A stretch of DNA of 64,000 nt from Mesorhizobium onobrychidis (GCF_024707545.1 NZ_CP062229.1:6739501-6803500); one strand, 5' to 3'; positions 55,436 to 64,000 are shown, counted from the stretch's first letter. The notes: generated by a model not told the origin, from the letters alone. Program-made: numbers and translations.

Positions 55436-56935
55436 TCATACCGTCGCTGTTGTGCCAAGCGAAACGTCGTCGAGGTCCTCTTCGATTACTCCGGCCGCGT
55501 ACAACTGATCGAGCATGTCGGCGACAGCAAGGGCGCTTGCGCCGTCCGTCGTGACCCGCATAATCAGCTCCGAGGCTGTACAATTGCCGCACGCGATTGG
55601 ATCGCCAACGGAAATCGGAACGACATCGTCGAGCACCCGGTGTTCAATGTTGCGTGAGCGGAGATGGAAGTACCGGTACCCAGCCTCGTATTGCAGGCCT
55701 CCGCGGAAGCGGATCGGCAGGTTGGGGGGTGGGCTTTCAAGCATATGCTCGTCGATGATGCTCTGGAGCCCCTCCCGGAACTCGTCGGGCGTCCTGAAGA
55801 AACGTTGACCCACAATTCGGTACCCGAGAGGCCAGCGTTCGCTACCCGGTACCGGCGTTACCAGTTGTAAACGTCCCTGCCGCATATTTACGAGGAAGCC
55901 GGAAACACAAGCGATCGTCGTGGGATAACCCTCCGGCAAGGCGATTGCATCATCTTTACTGGCTGCCTTGAGTTTTTCCTTCCGCGCGCGTGCGCGCCCG
56001 GCGAAAGCCTTAGCGGTCGGCGCCTCCTTGCCCTGCAGGACGAGTTCGACCCCCATCAGGTCCTCGGGCGAAAACGCCGCGTGAATCTGATTGAGATGGT
56101 TCGTGCTTAGCACGGAGAAACGATTCGTCACGCCACCGAAGCGTTTGAACAGTTCGAGCACGCGCCTGGTGAGTGCCTCATCCTTGAGCGGTGCGGCCGT
56201 CGTCGTTTGTGGCAAAGCGCCCGTGATTTGATGGTAATCGAGCAGAAAACGGTCGTAGTCCGGGTTATCGATCGGATCTGTGGCCCAGTAGCAGAAGCCA
56301 GTGCGGGCCGCCGAACCAAACATCTCGCTCGCAACACCGACTACGCCGCGCCAGAGCTCTGCATGCTCCTCGCTATATTCAAAGTAACCCTTGAAGCGGT
56401 CCGCCGAGAGGCCACAGAACCAGCAACCGACGGTGCAGCCTTCGCTCAGCTCGAAAGCGATGATGGGGTGCGTGATCGACGGCGCCAATTCGCCCAATTC
56501 GTCGTTACAGCGCCGGATTTGGCGCTCGCGCCACGCATGAAAGCGATGGTCGATCATCGACATTTCGCCTTGGTCGCGCAGGAGGTCGCGATGGTGCGAT
56601 ATCTCGCGCATATATTCGTCCCACAACATAGCCAGCGGCCACGGAGCAGACTCCGGCTTGAAGCGGTACTTCAGGTAGTCACCGCACCAGAGCGGCAGCA
56701 TCTCCAATGGGTCAACTTCAATGCCGTAGCGCTCTGTTAACGCTCGAGGGGCGTCGAGGTTCTCCGCAAGTGCCGTGCGGAATTTCCCGTCGCCGGCCAG
56801 GCGCTCCATGAAGCGCTTGACGTGGGACAACGTGCGCCGTTCCTCCGGCGTGCGCCGGTTGAGAATTTGTCGCCAGTGTTCGGCCAGAGGGTACAGGTGA
56901 GCCCTTGAAGCTGCCCCTTGTAGGCCTGATAGCAT
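55436..56935 (-). CDS. Radical SAM peptide epimerase (RiPP maturation amino acid epimerase)
   Basis: 499 residues. The radical SAM cluster motif is CTVGCWFC (C167, C171, C174; Cx3Cx2C) in IIAFELSEGCTVGCWFCGLS. The flanking sequence (RYGIEVDPLEMLPLWCGDYL; FCYWATDPIDNPDYDRFLLD) is that of the family annotated as radical SAM RiPP maturation amino acid epimerases, related to PoyD/OspD, which convert L to D residues in precursor peptides. A C-terminal Cys pair (DPIACGNCTASELIMRV) could supply the hydrogen donor. It starts 68 bp after the Nif11-type precursor gene in the same direction, so they form an operon. Intact frame. Confidence 0.88.
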   Translation of the reverse strand: MLSGLQGAASRAHLYPLAEHWRQILNRRTPEERRTLSHVKRFMERLAGDGKFRTALAENLDAPRALTERYGIEVDPLEMLPLWCGDYLKYRFKPESAPWPLAMLWDEYMREISHHRDLLRDQGEMSMIDHRFHAWRERQIRRCNDELGELAPSITHPIIAFELSEGCTVGCWFCGLSADRFKGYFEYSEEHAELWRGVVGVASEMFGSAARTGFCYWATDPIDNPDYDRFLLDYHQITGALPQTTTAAPLKDEALTRRVLELFKRFGGVTNRFSVLSTNHLNQIHAAFSPEDLMGVELVLQGKEAPTAKAFAGRARARKEKLKAASKDDAIALPEGYPTTIACVSGFLVNMRQGRLQLVTPVPGSERWPLGYRIVGQRFFRTPDEFREGLQSIIDEHMLESPPPNLPIRFRGGLQYEAGYRYFHLRSRNIEHRVLDDVVPISVGDPIACGNCTASELIMRVTTDGASALAVADMLDQLYAAGVIEEDLDDVSLGTTATV

Positions 56936-57003
56936 GATCTCATCCTCGGACAGTTTCTTCAGACCGGCTCGTCGGAGCCAATGCGCTCAGAGCTAAAATT
57001 GCA

Positions 57004-57381
57004 CTAGGTAGCGACCACAACAACAATTACAATAACTACAACAATCGCGGCGACTGCAGTCTTTTCCCCGATTTGCACAGCACTCATGGGTACAGCCGTA
57101 GCGGATTTAGCCAACGCAGTGGTGTGCACAAGGTTGGTTAAGCCAGAAACGCTGGAACCACGCCTGCGGCTCGCAATCGCGCTGAGCTTCTTACTACTCG
57201 AATTCTGTCGAATGTTTGATCGAATGTAACGTTTAACCTGGTCAAGCGTGATATTGTAGTCGAGGCTCTTTCCAATCGCTACAATCGATGCAAGGCCTCC
57301 AAAGCGTGGTTTGAGCTTTTCAAGCGGACTGCCTTTTTTCCCTAAATCGTTGACGAATCGCTCTACGTCAGTTCGCGGCAT
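57004..57381 (-). CDS. Nif11-leader RiPP precursor with an Ala/Val/Ile C-terminal core
   Basis: 125 residues. Residues 1-53 are a Nif11-type leader (RTDVERFVNDLGKKGSPLEK, GGLASIVAIGKSLDYNITLD). Residues 54-108 are a Ser/Lys/Arg-rich connector (SSSKKLSAIASRRRGSSVSG). Residues 109-125 contain only A, V, I and T (AVAAIVVVIVIVVVVAT). There is no Gly-Gly before the core, so the cleavage point is unknown. GGAGG lies about 13 bases before the ATG. A stretch of beta-branched residues is what PoyD-type epimerases act on in polytheonamide- and proteusin-like peptides. Alternating D and L residues there would form a membrane-spanning beta-helix. The plainer reading is a hydrophobic membrane anchor. Confidence 0.85.
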   Translation of the reverse strand: MPRTDVERFVNDLGKKGSPLEKLKPRFGGLASIVAIGKSLDYNITLDQVKRYIRSNIRQNSSSKKLSAIASRRRGSSVSGLTNLVHTTALAKSATAVPMSAVQIGEKTAVAAIVVVIVIVVVVAT

Positions 57382-57461
57382 AGCTAGTTCCCGCCCTCCT
57401 CAATGTTTCCAACCTATCCGTCTCGCTCTCACAAGCGATCGGACGATGAGGCTGTTAACAC

Positions 57462-57534
57462 GCAAGCGGCGTACCAACCTCAAATGTCTGACTTTGTGCA
57501 TTGTCTGACCGCACGCATTGTCAAGTTGCCGACA
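57462..57534 (-). promoter_or_regulatory. NifA site and sigma-54 promoter of the RiPP operon
   Basis: On the minus strand TGTCGGCAACTTGACA (TGT-N10-ACA), then 42-43 bp, then TTGGTACGCCGCTTGCG. This fits the -24/-12 consensus very well (TGGTACG-N4-TTGC; GG-N10-GC). The predicted start lies about 70 bases before the precursor ATG. An IS110 element begins just upstream of the activator site without damaging it. Confidence 0.8.
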
Positions 57535-57596
57535 TTTTGGGTTCCGAACTCGACAATTGGCCCGCTGCAGAAGCAGGCAAGGTCGCGTCCCCACAG

Positions 57597-58838
57597 GTGG
57601 ATGCTATGGGGCGAGCGGCGAGGGTGTGGCATCCTTCGGCGCTGTCAAAACCACCATCAGAAGGAGGCGCCCCATGTCGCAATCTTTTGACACGAGCCGG
57701 TCCCTTACCGCTCTCGAACAGGATAACACGATCATCGCCGTCATCGAAATGAGCAAGGCGAAGTGGCTCGTCGCCGCGCTTGTTCCGGGTCTCAAACGCC
57801 AGCCGCTGAAGAAGATCGATGCCGACGCGCCAGCACTGTTGAAGCTGCTGCAGCGCTGGCGCGACGAAGCCGGCCGGGCCGGGCATACGATCAAGCGGAT
57901 CGCCGTCGCCTATGAGGCGGCCGGCGACGGCTTCTGGCTGGCGCGCTGGCTGCGGGCGCACGGCATCGATGCCTATGCCATCCATCCCTCGAGCGTTCCA
58001 GTGTCGCGCGAGCACCGCCGCGCCAAGACCGATCGTCTCGACACCGAGCTTTTGATGCGTGCTTTTCTCGGCTGGCTGCGCGGCGAGAAACGTCATTGCT
58101 CCATGGCTGCGATCCCGACACTCGAAGAGGAGGACGCGCGGCGGCCGAACCGCGAGCGGGGGACTCTGGTCGGCGAGCAGACGCGGCTCATCAACCGCGT
58201 CAAGGCGATCCTCGCCCGCTTCGGGGTCCGCAGCTTCCGGCTGAGCCTGCGCCAGGCGGCGGACAGGCTGGAGAGCATCCGAACGGCGGAGGGAACGCCG
58301 CTGCCGGACAACACCCGCGCCGAGCTCTACCGCTTCCTTGAGCGCCTCAACCTCGTGCGCGCGCAGATCCGCGCCATCGAACAGGAGCGCCTGCGCCGGC
58401 TGGCGGCGGCTCCGGCTGCGGCGAACGGTCACGCGATGGTTCGCCTGCTGGCGCGGATCATCGGCATCGGCGTCGAGACCGCCGACATGCTGGTTCACGA
58501 GATCCTGTCGCGCCCGTTTGCGCGACCGCCGCGCCGTGGCGGGCTATGCCGGGCTTACAGGGTCGCCAGACGAGAGCGGCCAACGCCGCCGCGAGAAAGG
58601 GCTGGCGCGCGCCGGCAATGCCCGCGTGCGGCGCGGCATGATCCAGTTGGCGTGGCGCTTTCTCCTGTTCCAGAAGGACAGCGACCTGGCCCAATGGTTC
58701 CAGGCGCGCACGAGCGACGGCCGCAAAACCACGCGCAAGACGATGATCGTGGCGCTGGCACGCAAGCTGCTGATTGCGCTGTGGCGTTTCGTCACCGCGG
58801 GCGAGGTGCCGCAGGGCGTCATCGTGCGTGCGGCGTGA
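57597..58838 (+). pseudogene. IS110-family element copy B, transposase frameshifted once
   Basis: The transposase starts MSQSFDTSRSLTALEQDNTI and reads through ARIIGIGVETADMLVHEILS. One base is off near 58512, and the natural end (AVAGYAGLTGSPDESGQRRR, REKGLARAGNARVRRGMIQL, ending GVIVRAA) is in another frame. The non-coding left part, from GTGGATGCTATGGG to the ATG, is shared with copy C and would carry any guide RNA. Confidence 0.8.
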
Positions 58839-59405
58839 TGGAGGCACGTGGGAAGAGGGAGAACAAGGCACACCCCAATTGGCGGGCCCGCAGCAGGGTC
58901 TGCCGATGACGATCCGAGGTGGCGGCAACCCGAAGCTACACATGGTCCTTCGGACCGCCGGCGTAGAATAGGCCCCGCCGCCCCGGAGCTTCGCCACCGA
59001 TGCGCATGCTGCATCATGGTCAGATCCCACTGCGATCTACCGCATACAAGTCTGCCGCGCGACCTTCGCGCCTGGCTCGGCGAGCTCGCCTCGGAAATCT
59101 GTCGTCGGCATTTGGCCCCCACTGGAAACGGCTCACCCGACCCGGCAAAGCCTGCCGCCCGTGCTCGTGACCGTCAAGGACAAGTCGCTTCGCGATGGGA
59201 GCCTGCGGCCCACCCTTAACCGTCACTGCGCGCGGCGGCCAGTTCGAAGCCAGGTCGGCACGAGGAGATGGTCGCCAATCGAGATGGTCGCCAATCGGCC
59301 CGAACGAGGAGATGAGGAAACGAACCAGGAGCAAGCTTGACAATCATCGCCCCATACAGGTGTAGCTCGGCGGTAGCGAAGCCGCTCGCGAGCGCGCCCT
59401 CCATA
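58839..59405. other. Transposon debris without a supported gene
   Basis: About 570 bp between two IS110 copies. Some frames look briefly protein-like (SLPRDLRAWLGELASEICRR) but none can be assigned, and a short repeat GAGATGGTCGCCAATCG occurs twice in tandem near 59265-59300. Confidence 0.4.
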
Positions 59406-59980
59406 AGCGCTGTAGATGCTATGGGCGGCGGCGAGCGTGTGGCACCCTCGGCGCTGTTGAGCAGCTACCCAAGGAGCGCCCCCATGTCACCATCCTTTGA
59501 TGCAAGCAAATCCCTTACCACCTTGATCAAGACAGCACGTTGGTCGCAGTGATTGAGATGAGCCAGACAAAGTGGCTCATTGCTGCGACGGTCCCTGGCT
59601 TTGAACGTAACCCTCTCAAGAAGCTCGATGCCGACCCGGATTCGGTGCTCAGGCTGTTGCGCCGCTGGCGCAGCGAAGCCATCCAGGCCGGGCGTGAAGT
59701 CCGGCGCATCGTTGTCGCCTATGAGGCTGGACGCGACGGCTTTTGGTTGGCGCGCTGGCTCCAGGCGCGCGCTGTCGAGGCTTATGTCATACATCCATCG
59801 AGCGTCGCGGTTTCCCGCGAACATCGGCGCGCCAAGACCGATCGCCTCGATACCGAACTGCTGATGCGCGCCTTTCTTGGCTGGCTGCTGGGCGAGACGC
59901 GCCACTGCAGCATGGCAGCCATCCCAACCATCAATGAGGAGGAGGCCCGCCGTCCGAACCGTGAACGAGACAATCTCGTC
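59406..59980 (+). pseudogene. IS110-family element, truncated copy C
   Basis: Shares the left end with copy B, and the transposase start (MSPSFDASKSL). It goes out of frame at once and continues VAVIEMSQTKWLIAATVPGF, nearly identical to copy A, to RRPNRERDNLV. There it is cut off and joined to an unrelated fragment (DETLDPKIFDVPFKRDEAVA) that looks like the end of another gene. Confidence 0.75.
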
Positions 59981-60116
59981 TCGACGCGGCTCAGGCCGAC
60001 GAGACCTTGGATCCCAAGATCTTCGACGTTCCATTCAAGCGCGACGAAGCCGTCGCCCTTCTTCGCTCGCCCTATGGACTGGCCTAGCAGGAGATCGTCT
60101 TAGGGCGACCATTCGG

Positions 60117-60619
60117 ATGGCGCGGAACCCCCAACGAATCGTAGAAGCCGCACTGATTGATTGCATCGGGCCGATCACGGCCCGGAACCTGCTGGCAATG
60201 CCCGAACACCAATGGGGTCTCCTACGGGACCGCATTACAGACCGCCGTCACGGCAAAGTAACTTTCACCGTCTGATGTGTCAGCAGATCGCGGAGCTCGT
60301 CGTTCTTGACGAGCGCCATATCAGGCACGCGATCGCCGAATATCTTCCGCCAACAGAGAATGCGCACGGGCGCTACCCCGATATTTACGTCGAATGGGAA
60401 GGCTACGGCGCCTTCGCAATCGAGTTCCAACTGTCAGGCACCTTCCAAACGGAGATTTCGGCGCGCTGCAAGCACTATGAGTACGAGAGAATTCCGCTGC
60501 TTTGGATCCTGTTCGGAATGAACACCTCTGCCGACCTTCAACAGAGTTTTCGCGACGTGATCCGCAGGCATCGGGGCAATGCCCGCGGTGGCCAAGCTTT
60601 TGTCGCGGCGCGAACGTGA
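60117..60619 (+). pseudogene. Unknown nuclease-like protein, apparently frameshifted
   Basis: Two frames overlap by one base (TGATG). The first is MARNPQRIVEAALIDCIGPI to RRHGKVTFTV. The second is AELVVLDERHIRHAIAEYLP, RYPDIYVEWEGYGAFAIEFQ, LSGTFQTEISARCKHYEYER, LLWILFG. They read naturally as one protein. PDIYVEW...FAIEFQLS resembles the Asp and Glu-x-Gln core of restriction-like (CoiA/DUF6035-type) nucleases. The family call is tentative; the two frames could also be genuinely separate, coupled genes. Confidence 0.4.
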
Positions 60620-60641
60620 AACCTGACAACGTTGTCAGGTT
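60620..60641. promoter_or_regulatory. Perfect 22-bp palindrome, candidate LuxR-type box
   Basis: AACCTGACAAC followed immediately by its exact reverse complement. The size and the ACCTG...CAGGT symmetry resemble lux/tra boxes bound by acyl-homoserine-lactone receptors. There is no loop or T-run, so a terminator is unlikely. No intact gene with a clear promoter follows; the target may have been lost. Confidence 0.45.
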
Positions 60642-61093
60642 CAGTACAAAACAAGCAGCTTTGGCTTGGGGGTTTTCAAGCGTAACCACGCCGAACGCTG
60701 GCACCGCCTTTCCTAATTGAGCTGCGGCCACACTGAGTAAAGGCTGACTCCGTGCAGACGGGCAAGGCGAGCGGATGCTCCCCTTCCGTTGAACCCTCGT
60801 GCCGCGTCGGGAACAAGCTCCCGCATAAAGTCGCGCAATTGGGAATGACTTTGGGGAACAACATGGCACTGCAGATATGGCGAGCCCCTCACGAAACTTA
60901 AGGCCGGCAACCTGTACTTCGTCGAATCTTGGGGCAAGCTGGTGCGGACCGTTTGCGATGCCCCTCTGGTCCAGCCGCAGGAGGAGTACAGGGACAGCGG
61001 ACTCGGAGTCGTCGGAGTCGCGGCTGATGAATAAGCTCCGGCGGCCGTTGAGGCGCGAACCAAGTTGGACGCGTGGTTTGACCGAAAAGACGG
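60642..61093. other. Gap upstream of the M16 regulatory region
   Basis: About 450 bp. A plus-strand segment (LKAGNLYFVESWGKLVRTVC, ending GVVGVAADE) near 60895-61035 looks like part of a protein but has no start and no recognised family. Confidence 0.35.
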
Positions 61094-61185
61094 TGTCCAA
61101 TGTCTGACAATGTCGGATACGCAACATCGCCGAGTTCCAACAATCACATCGCCGAAACGGTTTCTCATTTGGCACGGTTCGTGCG
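61094..61185 (+). promoter_or_regulatory. Two NifA sites and an intact sigma-54 promoter for the M16 peptidase operon
   Basis: TGTCCAATGTCTGACA and TGTCGGATACGCAACA (both TGT-N10-ACA, 1 bp apart), then 44 bp, then TTGGCACGGTTCGTGC with GG and GC exactly 10 bases apart. Predicted transcription start about 28 bases before the ATG. Same geometry as at the S46 and RiPP loci. Confidence 0.78.
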
Positions 61186-61223
61186 CGGTCATCGCAAAAC
61201 ACGTCACGAGCCAAGGAGAAGCC

Positions 61224-62804
61224 ATGATCACCTCACCCAAAAATACTGCCGAACGTTTCCCTAAGGCATCCAAAGATGAGCCTCGTGTGAGGCCTGGCAG
61301 CATGCTGGCGGCACATCTGGCTCGGGGCTGGCCACCTACTCACTCTCTCCCACTAAGTGCGGCGAGCACGCAGCACCTTCAAATTAAGGGACAACTCACT
61401 TCGCCTCGAACTTTGCCCATCGTCCGGTCACCACAACCGAAGCCATCGATGAATCTTTGGTCTGGCTGGGTGCACAGGACACTTTTTGCGACCGCGCTGG
61501 CCTTCGTGACGACCGCTCCGGTTCTGGCGGCCACCGATGACATCAAGGCAACGAATTTCCTGCTCGACAACGGCATGGAGGTCGTTGTCATCCCCGATCG
61601 CCGCGCGCCGATCGTCACTCATATGGTGTGGTACAAGATCGGCAGCGCCGATGAGCCGCCGGGCAAGTCCGGCATCGCCCATTTCTTCGAGCATTTGATG
61701 TTCAAGGCGACGACCAACCATGCGGCCGGCGCGTTCGACCGCGCCGTCTCCGCCATCGGCGGTTCGAACAACGCTTTCACCTCCTATGACTACACCGCCT
61801 TTTACGAGACGGTGGTGCCGCAGGCGCTCGAGCAGATGATGGATTTCGAGGCCGATCGCATGCGCAACCTCATCCTCACCGACGACGTCATCGCCACCGA
61901 GCGCGACGTCATCCTCGAGGAACGCCGCTCGCGCATCGACAGCAATCCGCAGGCAGTGCTCGGCGAGGAGGTTGACGCCACGCTCTGGCAGAACCAGCCC
62001 TATCGCATTCCGGTGATCGGCTGGATGCAGGAGATGGAGAAGCTGAACCGCGCCGACGCCAAGGCTTTCTACGACAAATATTATACGCCCAACAACGCCG
62101 TGCTGGTGGTGGCCGGCGATGTCGAGCCGCAGGTGGTCAAGGCGCTGGCCGAAAAGACCTATGGCAAGGTCGCGCGTGGTCCAGACCTGCCGCCGCGCAT
62201 CCGTCCGGTCGAACCCGAACAGAACACCAGGCGCACGGTGACGCTGGCTGACGCGCGTGTCAGCGTGCCGAACTTTTCGACGCAATGGGTGGTTCCCTCC
62301 TATCACACTGCGAAGCCGGGTGAAGCGGAAGCGCTGGACCTGCTGGCGGAGATCCTCGGCGGCGGCAGCCGCAGCCGGCTGTACCAGCAGCTTGTCGTCA
62401 AGCAAGGCATTGCCGCCGAGGCCGGCGCCTTTTTCCAGGGCACCATGCTCGATGCCACCAACTTCACCGTCTATGGCGCGCCGCGCGGCGACGCCAAGCT
62501 GGCCGATGTCCAGGCGGCGGTCGAAGCCGAGGTCGCCCGCATCGCCAAGGACGGCGTCACATCAGGCGAGTTGGAGAAGGCCAAGGATCGTTTCGTCCGC
62601 TCGATGATCTTCGCCCGCGACAAGCAGGATTCGATGGCCAACATCTACGGCGCGACACTCGCCACCGGCGGCAACGTCAGGGATGTCGAGGAATGGCCGG
62701 GCCGCATCCGCAAGGTCACCGCCGATCAGGTCAAAGCCGTTGCCGCCCGCTATCTCGCGTCCGACCATTCAACCACCGGCTATCTCTTGCCCAAGGAGAA
62801 TTGA
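61224..62804 (+). CDS. M16 zinc peptidase (insulinase family), catalytic subunit
   Basis: 526 residues from the ATG behind AAGGAGAAG. An N-terminal extension of about 75 residues precedes a typical signal peptide ([18 protein letters not shown]). The inverted zinc motif HFFEH is intact (153-157, [20 protein letters not shown]), with the downstream Glu region [19 protein letters not shown]. The length of the mature part (about 425) is that of M16B peptidases, which work as heterodimers with a non-catalytic homologue; that partner starts 4 bp after the stop. Such pairs occur as leader peptidases in some RiPP pathways. M16 enzymes also degrade host peptides in rhizobia (HrrP, a longer M16A type). 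Expected location: periplasm. Confidence 0.92.
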   Translation: MITSPKNTAERFPKASKDEPRVRPGSMLAAHLARGWPPTHSLPLSAASTQHLQIKGQLTSPRTLPIVRSPQPKPSMNLWSGWVHRTLFATALAFVTTAPVLAATDDIKATNFLLDNGMEVVVIPDRRAPIVTHMVWYKIGSADEPPGKSGIAHFFEHLMFKATTNHAAGAFDRAVSAIGGSNNAFTSYDYTAFYETVVPQALEQMMDFEADRMRNLILTDDVIATERDVILEERRSRIDSNPQAVLGEEVDATLWQNQPYRIPVIGWMQEMEKLNRADAKAFYDKYYTPNNAVLVVAGDVEPQVVKALAEKTYGKVARGPDLPPRIRPVEPEQNTRRTVTLADARVSVPNFSTQWVVPSYHTAKPGEAEALDLLAEILGGGSRSRLYQQLVVKQGIAAEAGAFFQGTMLDATNFTVYGAPRGDAKLADVQAAVEAEVARIAKDGVTSGELEKAKDRFVRSMIFARDKQDSMANIYGATLATGGNVRDVEEWPGRIRKVTADQVKAVAARYLASDHSTTGYLLPKEN

Positions 62805-62808
62805 TGTG

Positions 62809-64000
62809 ATGACAAACCAACTCCGCAGCAGCATTGCACAAGCGTTGCCCTCTCCTATTGGAGGAGGGAGGACCACGCGCCTCACGACCTGGCTGGCCGT
62901 CCTTCCCCTTGCTATTTTCTTCCTTATCCTGCCCGCTCTCACCGCCCACGCAGCAATGAACATCCAGGAGGTGAAATCTGAAAAGGGGATCACCGCCTGG
63001 CTGGTGGAAGACCACACGCTGCCGATCGTCACACTCGACTTTATCTTCGACGGCGGCACCAGCCAGGACCCCGCCGGTAAGGAGGGGATTGCCAATTTGA
63101 TGACCGGATTGTTCGACGAGGGCGCCGGTAATTACGACAGCGACACCTTTCAGGTACAGCTCGACGATGCCGGCGCCGAAATGAGCTTCAACGCGCGGCG
63201 TGACGGCATCCATGGCTCGATACGCCTGCTTTCCAAGCGCCAGGACGCCGCTTTCGATCTGGTCGGGCTCGCGGTGAACAGGCCTCGCTTCGATCAGGAG
63301 CCAGTCGACCGCATCCGCGCCCAGCTTCTCTCCGGCATCATCGCCAACGAGCAGGAACCTCACGCGATCGCCGAGCTTGCCTGGCGGCGCCGACTCTACG
63401 GCACGCATCCGTATTCGAGACCGCCCGAGGGCACCAAGAAAAGCCTGGCCCGCATAACGCCCTCCGATCTAAGCGCCTTCCACAGAGCCGCTTTCGCCCG
63501 CGAGGGGCTGCATGTGGCGGTCGTAGGCGACATAGATGCCAAAGCCCTGAGTGCAAGGCTCGACCAGCTGTTCGGCGATTTGCCTCAGAAGCAGGCGCTC
63601 GCCCCGGTACCTGATGTCACCCCGAAGCTCGGCGGGTGGACGTTGGTCGCATACGCCCTACCCCAGACTTCGCTCCAGCTGGCTTTTCCTGGCATCGGAC
63701 GCAGCGACCCAGAATTCTATGCCGCGCAGCTGATAAACGACATACTCGGGGGCTCGCCATTTACCTCACGTCTTTTCCAGGAAGTGCGCGAAAAGCGCGG
63801 CCTTGCCTACGGTGTCTCCTCCGGCTTGGAAATCCACCAGCATTCCAACACGCTTGTCGTGGCCACGTCGACGCGCGCCGACAGGGCGGCTGAGACGCTC
63901 GACCTGATAAGAAAAGTAATCAAGGAGCTGGTGGACACAGGGCCAACAGCGGCCGAGCTCGAAGCGAGCAAGAAGTATCTGATCGGCGCCTATGCTATCG
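62809..64000 (+). CDS. M16 peptidase homologue, non-catalytic subunit (3' end beyond window)
   Basis: Open frame to the window edge (397 codons seen). An N-terminal signal sequence (WLAVLPLAIFFLILPALTAH A) follows a 25-residue leader. The position of the zinc motif reads GIANLMTGLFDEGAG, without HxxEH, so this is the substrate-binding partner of the preceding catalytic subunit. The second half shows the conserved Arg-Tyr-type motif region (FTSRLFQEVREKRGLAYGVS). It starts 4 bp after the catalytic subunit gene and is expected to share its NifA-dependent promoter. Confidence 0.9.
   Translation, partial: MTNQLRSSIAQALPSPIGGGRTTRLTTWLAVLPLAIFFLILPALTAHAAMNIQEVKSEKGITAWLVEDHTLPIVTLDFIFDGGTSQDPAGKEGIANLMTGLFDEGAGNYDSDTFQVQLDDAGAEMSFNARRDGIHGSIRLLSKRQDAAFDLVGLAVNRPRFDQEPVDRIRAQLLSGIIANEQEPHAIAELAWRRRLYGTHPYSRPPEGTKKSLARITPSDLSAFHRAAFAREGLHVAVVGDIDAKALSARLDQLFGDLPQKQALAPVPDVTPKLGGWTLVAYALPQTSLQLAFPGIGRSDPEFYAAQLINDILGGSPFTSRLFQEVREKRGLAYGVSSGLEIHQHSNTLVVATSTRADRAAETLDLIRKVIKELVDTGPTAAELEASKKYLIGAYAI

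Noticed and set aside
56435..56460. Second tts-box-like sequence (CTCAGCTCGAAAGCGATG)
   Set aside because: It lies inside the epimerase coding sequence, lacks the CCNCCTA half and the correct spacing, and faces no gene start.
56207..56740. Plus-strand open frame of 177 codons
   Set aside because: Shadow of the epimerase gene; no ribosome site and no recognisable protein features.
57518..58909. 463-codon frame read as a full-length IS110 transposase
   Set aside because: The first 52 codons are upstream of the real start, and the last 130 are out of frame; the natural C-terminus is in another frame.
59020..59343. Open frames suggesting an integrase-like fragment
   Set aside because: No catalytic residues or family pattern could be identified on either strand.
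1..64000. CRISPR arrays, tRNA and rRNA genes
   Set aside because: No regularly spaced direct repeats, no tRNA-like TTCGAATC arm in a cloverleaf context, and no rRNA-like stretches were seen.

Overview
The window looks like about 64 kb of accessory DNA from a nodulating alphaproteobacterium (Rhizobiales; Mesorhizobium, Sinorhizobium or Rhizobium would all fit). The reasons are candidate NifA/sigma-54 promoters at four places, a near-perfect TtsI box in front of a type III effector, a plasmid-type gene of the RHE_PE00001 family, and a dense mix of IS3, IS6, IS66, IS110, IS630, ISL3, ISKra4 and Mu-type transposase genes, most of them broken. It could be a symbiosis island or a symbiotic plasmid. 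No rRNA, tRNA or CRISPR array was seen.

Layout. 1-8 kb: an RND efflux pump and its membrane fusion protein, divergent from an OmpR-type response regulator and sensor kinase, then a DUF3313-type lipoprotein. The same GTTAA/GTAAA repeats lie beside the regulator gene and before the lipoprotein gene. 8-17 kb: a GHKL ATPase with a nuclease-like C-terminus, an intact IS630, a two-gene membrane cassette, and an XhoI/PaeR7I-type restriction-modification operon with a DUF2130 gene. 17-30 kb: transposon wreckage around an S46 dipeptidyl peptidase with a candidate NifA promoter and a HopX/XopE-like effector between two IS6 copies. 30-43 kb: one long leftward defence run, consisting of a TIR remnant, a HEPN-like gene (frameshifted), an AbiE-type toxin-antitoxin, a TrlF-like PHP/ATPase, a complete Qat system, a PIN-domain gene (frameshifted) and an unknown partner. 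43-47 kb: a RES toxin-antitoxin pair, the RHE_PE00001-family gene, and Fic and ScpB fragments. 47-50 kb: a second two-component system. 50-61 kb: decayed elements, and a degenerate duplicate of an M16 peptidase gene next to a two-gene RiPP locus. 61-64 kb: the intact M16 peptidase pair, cut by the window edge.

The most interesting unit is a Nif11-leader precursor whose last 17 residues are only A, V, I and T, followed by a radical SAM peptide epimerase. It lies behind a TGT-N10-ACA site and a -24/-12 promoter. The same arrangement, with 43-45 bp between the activator site and the -24 GG, precedes the S46 peptidase and both M16 copies. I infer a NifA-controlled set: a D-amino-acid-containing peptide made during nitrogen fixation, plus exported peptidases, one pair of which could mature it. 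Everything about function here is inference from sequence; the repeats, motifs and frames were read directly. Many genes carry single-base frameshifts, some in G6/C6 runs, so part of the apparent decay could be sequencing error.
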